64,000 nucleotides of DNA, taken from Fratercula arctica. Its lineage: Eukaryota; Chordata; Aves; Charadriiformes; Alcidae. Each line of letters starts with the position of its first letter. The stretch's first letter is position 1. Shown piece by piece: positions 49,987-60,991 of the stretch. The DNA lies in contig CANTUZ010000002.1 in assembly GCA_947846985.1 (NCBI GenBank), positions 131,216,889-131,280,888 on the forward strand, read 5' to 3'. Made by a program: the position numbers and the translations under genes. The notes under the pieces are model-generated. The model was not told where the DNA came from. It ran no database searches and saw only the letters and a program-made list of their open reading frames with translations.

Positions 49987-50679
49987 CATCCTAAGATCCA
50001 AATCAGGATAGCCATATTTTTCTTCTTCTCCTCCCTCATTTTACAGCCTTATCTCAGACTGGTACTTCAACAGCTAATTGATTTACACCTTGCTAGAAGG
50101 GTCAAGACTGTGCTAAGTGCTCAGCATGCACTGTTGCCTCCTGCCATCAGAGGAACCTGAGACGGGAGGAGTTGCAGCTTCTGCCAAGTAGAAATATAGC
50201 ACTGGGTGCACATCCTTCACAACCTCTCCCTGTGCTTTTCCCAGATGCAGTAACTCTGGAATATGGAGAAAGCAAAGTTAGGAACCAGGGAGTGGAGTGC
50301 CAAGCCAAATAATGATGGGTGAATAAAAGGCAAAGAATGCTGAGGCAAAAAAAGAGGGTTACAAAATAGTGTTAGTTAATGAATGAATTTGGAAATGTGT
50401 TACATGTGTAGGACAGTGACTGAAATTTGGAAAAAGACACTACAAAAGGATAAGTAACTTTTTCCCCTTCAGAGCACTTTGAGCTGACCAGTATTAAAAA
50501 GGGAGGGTGTCCTTTGCTTCCTACTCTCAGAACATCTGTTATGCCCAGGAAGTACTTTCGGCATCTATCCATTTTATTAACCTAAAAATTTAATCAAGGA
50601 GGTGTGACCTGAGAGAGATGATTGCTACCTGCAGCCCTTCCACATAATTTGGATGCCAGACTACCAACCACTTTATCAT

Positions 50680-50768
50680 ACTATATTATTTATTTACTTA
50701 TATTAAAAATTTTATAAAATATTTTAAATACATATTATATAAATATATTATATTATTTATTTATTAAA
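50680..50768 (+). repeat. AT-rich low-complexity tract
   Basis: Nearly pure A and T, made of TATTATTTATTTA- and ATAAATATATT-like segments. Confidence 0.85.
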
Positions 50769-52260
50769 ATCAACCATCATTGTAGAAAGGCATGCTCCTG
50801 GCTGGGCTAGGCACACCTTTCAGGAAGTATCTCTTTGCCAGCTGCCTTAAAGAGCAGAAAGAACTTGTCATAGAATTGGAGGAATAAGGTAGCCCAAAGG
50901 AATTAACAAAAGATAAGGAATCTGTAATCTCTCTTTGAACTCAGTGGGACAGGTTTGGGCAGACACAGGAAAGAGGCCCTTCTCTGGAAAGAATTATACT
51001 CGCAAGCACCTTGGCTCTAATTCAGCCAGGTACTTACACACGTTTGACTAGAGGTGCCCCAGTGAAGTAACTTCCCCAAATTAGGAAAATGCCTAAATTC
51101 TTTGACAAGATGGCACTTTGAGTGCTGGAATTTGCATTAAAAGTCTGTATAACCAAGCCAATTACAGCAGCATTCAGACATGGGACCAGAAGGCAAGTTG
51201 AAATGAAGCTGTAACTGCTCTCGTGTAGATAAGATGCCTCTTTGTCAGCCCAACCCAAGTGAAAGTCTGCTGCTGTCCTTTCCCATCACAACTCAGGCAG
51301 CTCAGACAAAGACTGCCACAGGAATCAGATCTAGCAAGCGAATGGGCTGGGTGTTGTATTTTTCCAAAATGAAAAGCAAAAGAGAGATTTTCTATACAAG
51401 TAAAAACCATGAAAGGCTCAAATAATGTACAACTGTTATATATATTAAAGGTATACATAGATGAGGAGATGTCTCACCTGTTGAGACAAGAAAAAAGTAA
51501 ACATGCTTTTATTATGTCCATGTGCTTTCCTATGTTTGACATGTTTTCTTCTTGGTCCTGTGAGTTATATAACAATGGCCAACAGGCAGAACATGCCATT
51601 GCTACCTGGGGACTGAGTACATGTTTTAAATACTCAAAATGTTCAAACTAATGTTATGTGTACTGTTCAGGGTGTATGGAAATGTTTGTGCATGTCCGTG
51701 CATGTGATTGTGCAAAGTCCTCCATGCTCTCTCCGCTGTTATCTACCCATGGTCAAGAAGAACAATTTCTGTAGGATGCCACTTAGCGTTTACCATATCT
51801 CTGGGACGTAGCAACCAGAACAGTGAAATATCCTTTCAGTAGATACATAGGCTTACAGATGAAGTCACTCCTTACTACAATTTTGGATTAAAAACCCCAA
51901 GCCCATGCCAGCACCTGGGAAACCTGCACAACAACTTGTTAACTGAACTATTTCTGTGCCTAATACACTTCCTTTTCTAAAAGGACAGAAAAAGGTTGCT
52001 GCTTTGAAGGAAAGATGCCCAGGTATTGTCCTTACCTATACTTTGAGGCACTTCCTATAATTAATCTTTCTCTTCAAATCAGTGCTATTGTCCTCAGCCA
52101 CACAGCAGTCATTTAAGAAATAACTAATCAGCAGAATTTGAAGAATACGTGTACACACAGATCTTCTGTTCTGACAGAGTTTCACTGACGACAGGATTGG
52201 CTGGTAGCTTTCACAGAAGGCAATGAGGGCCAGTGATAGTTTTGCCCTTTGATAGGTAAT

Positions 52261-53346
52261 TGTGGTGGGCTGACACTGGCTGGACACCAGGTGCCCACCA
52301 AAGCCACTCTGTCACTCCCCCCCCTCAACTGGGCAGGGGACAGAAAATACAACAAAAGGCTCATGGGCGAGATAAGGACAGGGAGAGGTCACTCAGCAAT
52401 TACTGTCATGGGCAAAACATAGTCGACTTAGGGAAAATTAAATTAATTTATTACTGATCAAATCAGAGAAGGAGGATGAGAAATAAAAACTAAATCTTAA
52501 AACAGGCTCAACTTCACTCCTGATTTCTCTGCCCCCTCTCCTCTCCAGTGGTGCAGGGGGACAGGGAATGGGGGTTGTGGTCAGTTGTTTCTGCTGCTCC
52601 TTCCTCCTCAGGGGGAGGACACCTCACACTCTTCCCCTGCTCCAGCGTGCGGTCCCTCCCACTGGAGACACTTCTCCACAAGCTCTCCAATGTGAGTTCT
52701 TCACAAACTGCTCCAGCCAGGGTCCCTTCCATGGTGTGCAGACTATCAGGAACAGACTGCTCCACTGTGGGTGCCCTACAAGGTCACAAGTCCTGCCAGT
52801 AAACCTGCTCCAGTGTTGGCTCCTCTCTCTGTGGGTTCACAGGCCCTGCCAGGAGCCTGCTCCAGTGAGGGTTTCCCACAGGGTCACAACCTCCTTCAGG
52901 CACATCCACTTGCTACAGTGCAGGGTCCTCCACGGACTGCAGGTGGGTATCTGCTCCACTGTGGACTTCCACGGGCTGCACAGACAGCTTGCCTCACCAT
53001 GGTCTTCATCACAGACTGCAGGGGAATCTGCTTTGGCGCCTGGAGCACCTTCTCCTCCTCCTTCTTTGCTGACCTTGATGTCTGCAGAGTTGTTTGTCTC
53101 ACATATTCTCACTTCTCTCTCCCACTGCGATTGTGCAGTTGGGTTTTTTTTCCCTCCTTCTTAAATACGTTATCCCAGAGGTGCTACCACCATCACTGAC
53201 AGGCTCAGCCTTGGCCAGTGGCGCGTTCATCTTGGAGCCAGCTGGCATTGTCTCTATCGGACATGGGGGAAGCTTCTAGCAGCTTCTCACAGAAGCCACG
53301 CCTGTAGCCTCCTGCTACCAAAACCTTGCCATGCAAACCCAATACA
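52261..53346 (-). mobile_element. Solo LTR of an avian endogenous retrovirus (ERVL-like)
   Basis: A 1,086-bp element in reverse orientation. On the - strand it begins TGTATTGGGTTTGC and ends CAGCCCACCACA, the TG...CA ends of an LTR. The 5-bp sequence GTAAT flanks it on both sides (52256-52260 and 53347-53351), a perfect target duplication. On the - strand there is a TATTTAAG promoter-like box near 53163-53170 and an AATAAA signal at 52447-52452. A 5-bp duplication fits ERVL/class III types. No internal retroviral region is present, so it is a recombined solo LTR. Confidence 0.92.
52637..52985 (-). repeat. Degenerate tandem repeat inside the LTR
   Basis: The motif CTGCTCCA (or one-base variants) recurs at 52637, 52708, 52757, 52805, 52857, about 52910 and 52951, mostly at 41-53 bp spacing, each followed by a GTGGGTC-like and a CACAGGGTCACAAG-like segment. 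These repeats lie between the - strand promoter-like box and the poly(A) signal. Confidence 0.75.
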
Positions 53347-53351
53347 GTAAT

Positions 53352-55522
53352 GTTGATATTACTGAAAAAAACCTGAAAGGGACCCCCAGGCTGATATACT
53401 ACAAAAACACGGAATAATGCAAGTACATAAAATTCCTTTTATAAATTGCTGAAACTTTGACTTAAAATATTTAAGCTTTGCCGCCAGATCTTTTACTAAA
53501 AGCCTACTTGACAGTCTCATGTTTGTGGTTAAAAACCTTCTGATTTCCAGCCTCAATACTGTCACAGCTAATTTATGACTGTCTTGTTTCACCGCTGTCC
53601 TTTAGTTTAAACAGCTGTATTATCTTCCTGGTGTTGAATGAAAACACACCCTCAAGACATTTTTATAGAGAATATCTCAACATTTGATTTGTTAAAAAAA
53701 TACAGTTGCTGTCACTCGTTATATAGAAGCCTTTTATTCTTGTGATCTTCCTAGCAGACTTTCTGTGCCTCTGTCCCACTCCGAATCCTTCTTCCCTGGA
53801 CATGGACAGCTACTGTTATACATGGAGCCCTACCAATGATTCATATAAAGGCACTATTATTTGATTCTTTCTTAGCGGATATATCCTTCCTCGCCTGTTT
53901 CACAGACACATCACATCATCTAGGTTTTCTGTGACTGACCAGCATACACAAGTTTTCCTCCTCCTCTGTCATTCTCAATGGATGAACTCCCAAGTTTATA
54001 GCAGAGATTCTTGTTGTTAGTCCCTAAGTACATGACCTTTTACTTTGCACTCTTGAATTCCTTCCCATTTCTATTACTTGGGTCCTCAAGGTCATTCAAC
54101 TTTTGTGCTAATCCCTTCCTTATCCAGCTCAAATACTAGTTTCCCATAAAATACACTGTAACACAGCAGGCTGTCCTGAAGTTTGATTATACTTTGGTTG
54201 AAGTCCTATTTGTTTCTCTGCTCTCATTTCCCTTTAACCATCCTGTCTTTGCCCTGTGTTCAAGATAATTACTCTTACTGAGAAGGAAAGCAAAATATTA
54301 ATCTGGTCTGGGACTATATTTTGATTATCTTTAAACTGTACCTAGTCATCACAGCATGGCATAGTGATTCTTTATTCCTTGACCTCATTTCCCACACAGA
54401 TACATGTCTGGGAAATCTGCTATTGGTTTTAACTTTTTTTTTTTCCTTTAAAGATAGAGCTTAGTTTAGCTTTCAGAAATCCTCAATTTATCACAGTATA
54501 TCTTAGCTTTCTAGGCAGAGCTCTCTTTACTGACCTCTCTGCTGTATGATTAATCCTAATATGCCCCTCTCCGGCTTCAAGACCCTTCTTCAATTTTTTC
54601 CTTACCTGCAAGCTCCAGACAGCTCTCACACAGGCAAACACAAGACTTCTAGTGCTTCTCACTGATTTCCTTTGTTTCTCAGTTCAGCAGAGTCCCACAC
54701 TGCCACACGTCATGGGCAGCCTTCATGACTGCTATGTTTAGACAGACCTTCCTGAGAGTCACGAGAGTCCGTGTGATGCAGAAAGGATGTTGAGATGCAC
54801 TTGCAGGGTGACAGCCCATGAGACCGTGCCCTAGCAATAGTTTTAGGATTTGCAGGTTCTAAGATTGCAGGAACAAAAGAACGAGAGCAAGGCAAAAAGA
54901 CTGCCTGAGAAGCTCTGGAAAACACTGTCTAGGTCAACTTCAGTGATATTGCAGAGCTGCAAGTGAAAAGCAGGCTACTGAATTGCAAACAGAAAGTTCT
55001 TTGCATTACACAGAGTAAGGCCTTTAATGTAGTGTGCAACACAGGTTTGTGTTCCTATTGTATCCAGTTTCATCTGCAGCGTGAGTACTTTGAGAGTACT
55101 CATTTTATTGCTAAAACTGATTGTTATATAAATATTTCAGTGGGTTTTTTTCCCCTGACCTCATCTGTTTCCTGCCGGGTAAGATACAAAACTCTCAGTA
55201 AATACATTGCTTTTGTCGCTATTAATATTAGGACACATTTTCATCATGCTCTCTCTCCTCTTACTCTTCAGTACTTCTTTTTCTATTGCTACATTTCCAT
55301 TCATCTGATTTTTCTCCAGCTGTGCACTAAACCTATGTGTGAATTTACAGAAGTTTCTTCCAAATGTATCCTACCTCTTTTAAAGATCTTTTTATCAATA
55401 GTTCCATTCTTGATAATAGAATCTCTTGATAAGAGAATTCCATTCTCCAAGTGCTCAGGTAGACAGGATTTCCTGCTCAATGAATACCTCCCATTTGTTC
55501 ACCATTCCAACACCTTTCCTTA
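53352..55522. other. Non-coding DNA between the LTR and a CR1 copy
   Basis: Includes a possible old CR1-like piece at about 53985-54120. The longest frame, 193 codons at 54963-55544, runs into CR1 sequence at its end and shows no family resemblance. Confidence 0.55.
53985..54120 (-). mobile_element. Possible ancient CR1/L3-like LINE fragment
   Basis: GTTGTTAGTCCCTAAGTACA, CTTTGCACTCTTGAATTCC, CCCATTTCTATTACTTGGGT and CCTCAAGGTCATTCAAC follow, in reverse, the order I remember for an old amniote CR1-type 3' region. It is short and diverged. Confidence 0.45.
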
Positions 55523-56165
55523 CTCAGAACAACAGAATGGCTGAGGTTGGACAAGACCTCTGGAGGTCATCTGATCCGACACGTCTGCTCAAGCAGGGTT
55601 ACCTAGAGGCAGTTGCCCACAGCCATATCCAGATGACTTTTGAATATCTTCAAGAAGGAAGACTCCACAATCTCCCTGGGCATCCTGTGCCAGTGCTTGG
55701 TCACCATCCCAGTGAAGAAGTGTTTCCTGATGTTCAGACAGAGCCTCCTGGGTTTCAGTGTGTGCCCATTGCCTCTTGTCCTGTCATGGGCACCACTGAA
55801 AAGAGCCTGGCTCTGTCCTCTTTGCATCCTCCCTTCAGGTATTTATGGACATTAATAAGATCGACCCTGAGCCTTCTATTCACCAGGCTGTACAGTCCCA
55901 GCTCTCTCAGCCTTTCCTTATAGGAAAGGTGCTCCAGTCCCTTAATGATCTGAGCAGCTCTTTGTTGGACTCTCTCCAGTATGTCCATGTCTCTCTTGGC
56001 CTGGGGAGCCCAGAACGGGACCCAGCACTCCAGATGTGGCCTAACCACTGCTGAGTAGAGGGGCAGGATCACCTCCCTCAACTTGCTGGCAATACTTTGC
56101 CTAATGCAGCCCAGGACACCGTTACTATTCTTTGCCACAAGGGCACTTTGCTGGCTTGTGTATTT
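55523..56165 (-). mobile_element. CR1 LINE copy, 5'-truncated with intact 3' end
   Basis: About 640 bp in reverse orientation. The - strand runs from an AKNSNGVLGCIRQ-type coding start near 56140 through the end of ORF2 into the 3' UTR and finishes near 55523 with CCATTCTGTTGTTCTG. The + strand shows typical CR1 reverse blocks such as ATGGCTGAGGTTGGACAAG and GGCATCCTGTGCCAGTGCTT. This is the usual CR1 structure. Confidence 0.95.
55755..56138 (-). pseudogene. CR1 ORF2 C-terminal remnant
   Basis: A 127-codon frame with [39 protein letters not shown] and RLRELGLYSLVNRRLR, the conserved end of CR1 ORF2. The frame is open for its full length, suggesting a fairly young insertion, but the reverse transcriptase core is absent, so it cannot be active. 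Confidence 0.92.
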
Positions 56166-57235
56166 GTTGTATCATGTACTTGTCCCTAAAACTGTCTCTC
56201 ATTACTGCTGCATTCCTATAAATTACTTGGAATACTTTCTGAATTTTCTCAGTTGCATTCATTACTCCTTTCGTAACATTCTCGTTACTTTCTTATTTTT
56301 TTCACTTTAAATTATCTCCTCAGTGTCTGTGTAATAACTATATTTCTGTCCATTGTTTCTTCTTTTCTTTTCCCCAATGGATATTTCCTCTTGCTGAGTA
56401 ACGTCATTCTTCTTGATATAAGTCCCACTATTTTTTTTGTTGCAGCCAATCTTGGTTAAACTAAAAAAAAAAAAAGTGAATTCTTCCTTTTTGAAACTTC
56501 AGTAGTTCTGCATTAATGCTCTTCCCACACTTTTTAAAATCAGCATTTTAAATTTACTAGAGTTACTAAGAGTCCAGCATCATCCAAATTTCTTTTCAAT
56601 GGCTGACTCAGACAAGCTATTATGTCTAGGCTACCTTATGGATTGATTTGACTATGCTAAAAGGAAGCAACATTATCTTTACTTCCTGAATATTGTCCTT
56701 GACAACTATTGTTTCCCAGATGGTGTTAGTCATTATAATCCCACGTGATACATGCTTTGCTTTCTCCCAGTCTTTATTTTATGATGTTTTTCCAACACTA
56801 TGTATCCCCTTTTTCACCTTAATCATAACTGTTAAGCCTTCAGCATCCAAAACGCTAGTCTTTCTTTCATATGACAAGGCACCAATCAAGTAATGTATGA
56901 ATTGTCACAGCAGATCAAACCTATTTCTTCTAATGTCTTTTCTTTGACTTGAGAGAATGCCAAACTTTTCAGAAAAACAAAACAAAAAAAAAAAAAAAAC
57001 AAACCAGTAAAAAAATCCCCACAGTGGCTTGCAATAACATGTTATTGAATAGTTTTTCCAGTGCAGGAAGTTAGGGGTGGATAATGTCTTGAAGCATGAA
57101 GGTATGCATCTTTTTGTAGTACATATATTGTATTTTATTGAGTGGAATTGCAGACATTCTTAACAGGTGTAAAAATGCTGAATCCTCCTTAAAGCTCTGC
57201 TCTGTAACGTCTTGTGCCAGGGAGCTCCACAGCTC

Positions 57236-57300
57236 AGGGTGCAGACAGATGGTTCCCAAAGTATTGTCCATGTACCACCAGGGTCTGCGAGGGAAGGGCC
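57236..57300 (+). mobile_element. Possible hAT (Charlie-like) DNA transposon fragment
   Basis: GATGGTTCCCAAAGTATTGT, CCATGTACCACCAGGG and TCTGCGAGGG resemble the same hAT end seen in reverse at 19.8 kb. A CAGTGGTTCCAAACCATG near 57400 may be another piece of it. Confidence 0.35.
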
Positions 57301-58990
57301 TGGCATCTGCAGCACGTTTGGAGCCAGTCTGTACTCTCTGACAAGTGGTTATATAGGGCTCTGGTGAGCCAGCAGAAATTCCGACATGCTTGGCTTTTGT
57401 CAGTGGTTCCAAACCATGCTTGTAAACACATCCTTCTCCTTATTTTTTTGTAAATGTAACATTTTGAAAAAAAATGTTTTAGATGCTCCTATGTCCTTTC
57501 ATTGTGAAATAGTTCATACACATTTGAGTAATGTCCTTCTAAAATATTGATTATTCTAAATGCTTGTTTTGTCAGATCTCGTTCTTTCATATAAAAATTA
57601 TTCCAAGACCCTAATCCTTCAAATTACCTTCTGCTGGATCTTTTCAATACAAGTGACCAAAGGTAATGCAATATTATAAACAAATAGTAAAGTTATAATA
57701 TTTAATTGCAGCATTACCTGTTGATGCACCTTTGTAATGTATCTTGTTTATTATTCTGAACACTACTGCAACATGAGCAGTTATTTTCAGTGTCGGTGAA
57801 GGAAAAATTCTTAGAACTTTATTTGAGTGTCTGTGCTCAGCGTAGAAGCCATCAGCAGCTCTGATTACTTGAAATCATCCCTTCCACTATTACTGATCCT
57901 GAATTTTCCATTCTGAGATTAAACTATCACTGAGTTGCCGAGTTACCTGTGTAGCTTAGTTTCTGTAACAATGCTCACATTAAACTATATAATCTGCATC
58001 ATTCCCACTTTTGCTTAATAAAGTCTTCAGTGAATTTTAGAAATTCTGGAGTTGGGTCCAATTAGATAGGAGAGAAATATTAAGTATGTGAGAAATTATG
58101 AGATTTAATAAGGAAAAATAAAATAAAATTAAAAAAAAAGAGTTCATAGATTATATAGTTTGGATTCTTTGCTACAAGTTCATGAGTCACACTGAGAGCT
58201 CGGGGACAACCTTTCCCAATGCAAGACAAGTCCTCAAATGCTGGCACTGTAAGAGATACATTAATATTCAGGCATAATTTCCTTAAGAACTTTTTCAGAT
58301 ACCAAATGGTCCTCTGTGGAAGACAAGTTGGAAACATTGTCTATAAAACTAGTATCTTTTCTCAGGGAAAACAGTGAGAATAACTCAGGTGCTAAATTTA
58401 TACTGATGGTTTTTGCTGCATGTTATCAGTCTACTCCAGAGCAGGAAGCATCTAATGAGGACCCCAACAATGAAAGGGATATATGTATACCCTTTAACAT
58501 AAAAATATAATGGTTATTTCACTTCATCTAATCAGCTATTATCAGTAAGTATTTGGGCTGCTATGCTATATCTGTGAAATTATCCATAAATTTCAAAAGT
58601 TCACAGTGGAAGTGCGTTATTATTGGTTTGTCGAGCATCTGCTTAAAATGTTTGTTATACATTTAATCAGGAAGCAAAACTCCCTCCTGATCCGTGAATT
58701 ACTCACTGGTCAAATGCCAAATCACCATCAAGAGCCAACAGTAAATAATCTACATGATTAGCTTTTAGCATTTCAGGGAGTGGGTTTTGATCTCAAACAG
58801 TGAGTACCATATGCCTCATTGCCTTGTTGTGTGACTCCTGGGGTGCTTTCCAGAAATTAGCATTACGTAATATTTTTATGATACAATTACTTTCTCTATT
58901 TTTTCTTCTACATTTTGGGTATCTAACCTTTACTGCCTAATACGCAGAACATAAAGAACAGAGAGATATATCTAGTTCATTCCTGCATCT

Positions 58991-59018
58991 CTGTAAATAG
59001 CCAGCGAGCTATTTACAG
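58991..59018. promoter_or_regulatory. Inverted pair of forkhead-like sites
   Basis: CTGTAAATAGC (58991-59001) and GCTATTTACAG (59008-59018) are perfect 11-bp reverse complements with a 6-nt spacer. Each arm contains GTAAATA/TATTTAC, fitting the forkhead core RYAAAYA. Confidence 0.45.
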
Positions 59019-60248
59019 CCAGGGTGCTTTAGGAGGAACATAAGAGCAAAGCAACCATATATACTTCTAGATATCATTTCCCAGTTTTTAGCAGTCTCTG
59101 GCTCATGGACTTCCTTGGGCATGAGAGATATATTTGTGTTTGATATCTTTTGATACTTTTTCCTCTATGAATTTGCCAATTCACTTTTTGAGCCCATAAC
59201 AACCCTTGTCACCTAAACTGCCACGCGATGGTGAGTTTCATAGTTTAAGTACAACCTATGTTATGGTCTGGTTTGGGGTTTTTTTTGAACTTGTCATAGT
59301 GCTTTGGAAGAACTGCTGAGTGCTCACAGGTATCACTGAGTTTATTTGCAGAAGCGAAAGTGTATGCTTGCATTTTTTCGAAGGCCTAAGAAATCATGAA
59401 AAACAATAGAGCCAGGTAGAAATTCCAGGATCATGTAGAAATGATGTTTGGACTTGCAAGACATAGTATATTTTCTGAGGCTCTGTGGAAGATTTCTTTT
59501 CAGGCTTGCGGGCTCCACATTTTTGCCATGTGACAGACGACTCAGAGCTCAAAGGAAAAAGAAAATGGAAAAAACTCTATTCATTTAGTAGATGACCAGT
59601 ACACAATTAAGGGATGTATAAGCTGTGAAGGCTTCACACTAGATCTATGTTAAACACATGTTACAGATCCTTAGTTTTTTACGGTAATTAGAAAGATATC
59701 TGACTATTTGCCCAGATACTGTAACTGCTGCTGGCTATAAAGGGCTGAGGGTTTTTTTGTTGCTTGTGGTTTTTATTTTCATTTCCTAAGTGGAGTCAGC
59801 CATTCTCTTCTGACTATAAAGAAACTATATATATATATGCACACAAATTTAGGCTGAGTGGACACTTTAAAGGTTGAGGAAAAAAAACTATATAAAATCA
59901 GAGAGGGATATGTTTTTTTATGAATGCAAGAAAATATTAAAAAGTAGTTAGTTTGTACTAAGCTTAAAAAATCCTATCTGGATCAGCAAATGAAGAAATT
60001 TGTTTAAGGAATACCAGTAAATCTATTGTTTGATAGTTCTGCTAAAGGAAAGTTCAAAGTATTTTCAAAACTGATGTAATTTTGTATTTGTACTTGCAGT
60101 TTTATTAAGAAATTAATAAATAGGAGTAGTATTTTGGTGCAATGCATTTCCCCTGTGCAAAATCACGGAAGATTAAAACTGTGCTTCATATTTTATCAGT
60201 GACGGATGCTGATATGAACAAGTAAAATGCAACAGCTGTATACATATA

Positions 60249-60986
60249 TGTCCTGGTTTGAGGTAAAACAGAACCAGTTTTCTGTTTTGTAATTTTGCTT
60301 TTTAGCTGGGCCTCTTCTAACTGACTAAGCTCTGAAATTAACAGCATATTGTGCAGAAACTGTTCGCTCTCAGAGTGATAAGACCTGGTTATACCAAGGA
60401 ATGGTACGCAGAGAGGCTCTTGCTTATACTTATTGCTGTAACAACCAAGGTCAGCTAACTTCGCTATTTGTCCCGTTAGAGGGTTGGAAGCAGAAAAGCA
60501 TAGAGGGGTCCCACCTGCAGGGAGCAGTGGACAGGACAGGTGACCCAAAATTGACCAACAGGGTATTCCATCCCATCTGCATCACACTCAGTATAAAAGC
60601 TGAGGGATCAAAGGGTCAACTTTTATTTCTTCAATGGCCAACGTCCCCTGTCTGTTTGTCTGCTTTTGATCCCGATCCAAGCATTCCTGACTCCAGATCT
60701 GGAATCCAGCTCCTGTCTGCTGTTGACTCCAGTCTGGGACTTTCCCTGTGCCTGCTGGTAACGCGATCGTCATCCTGGGAGCTGGATACGGTTTTGTATA
60801 TATTGTATATTTATTTTTTTAATATTATTGATTACTTCATTATTTATTAATATTGTCATTAAAGTAGTTTAGTTCTTTTTCTAAACTCATAAATCTCCTT
60901 ATCTCTTTCTCTCCCCTCTTTGGAGAGCGAGGGGGGGAGGGGCCATCTGTCATTCTGATTAGGCCAATCTGGCCAAAACCACAACA
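60249..60986 (+). mobile_element. Solo LTR (ERVL-like), family A copy 1
   Basis: A 738-bp element starting TGTCCTGGTTTGAGG and ending AAACCACAACA. Imperfect 5-bp target duplications flank it (ATATA and ATATT). It has a TATAAAA box at 60592-60598 and an ATTAAA poly(A) signal at 60858-60863, the U3-R-U5 order expected of an LTR. It is clearly related to 63047-63804. The 149-codon frame inside it is not a gene. Confidence 0.88.
60592..60598 (+). promoter_or_regulatory. LTR TATA box
   Basis: TATAAAA inside CAGTATAAAAGCTGAGGGAT, conserved with the second copy at 63393-63399. Confidence 0.75.
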
Positions 60987-60991
60987 ATATT

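Larger units (their letters stand above)
47823..52255. other. Non-coding DNA without a recognisable gene
   Basis: Contains a C-rich patch at 49307-49321, an A-rich tract at about 49945-49986 and an AT-only stretch at about 50680-50768. No exon, RNA gene or transposon identified. Confidence 0.6.
56166..60243. other. Non-coding DNA without a recognisable gene
   Basis: Contains A-runs at 56463-56475 and 56982-57000, a possible hAT piece near 57.25 kb, the forkhead-like inverted repeat at 58991 and a short TA run at about 59828-59839. No coding exon recognised. Confidence 0.6.

Noticed and set aside
52568..53199. 198- and 142-codon frames
   Set aside because: They lie entirely within the reverse-oriented solo LTR and its internal repeats and have no protein similarity that I know.
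54963..55544. 193-codon + strand frame
   Set aside because: Leu/Phe/Cys-rich without a domain, and its last 20 codons or so are CR1 sequence read antisense; a chance frame of this length is plausible in 64 kb.
60401..60850. 149-codon frame (and a similar one at 63151-63480)
   Set aside because: Both are inside the two related LTRs. Similarity between them reflects the shared LTR, not a conserved gene.
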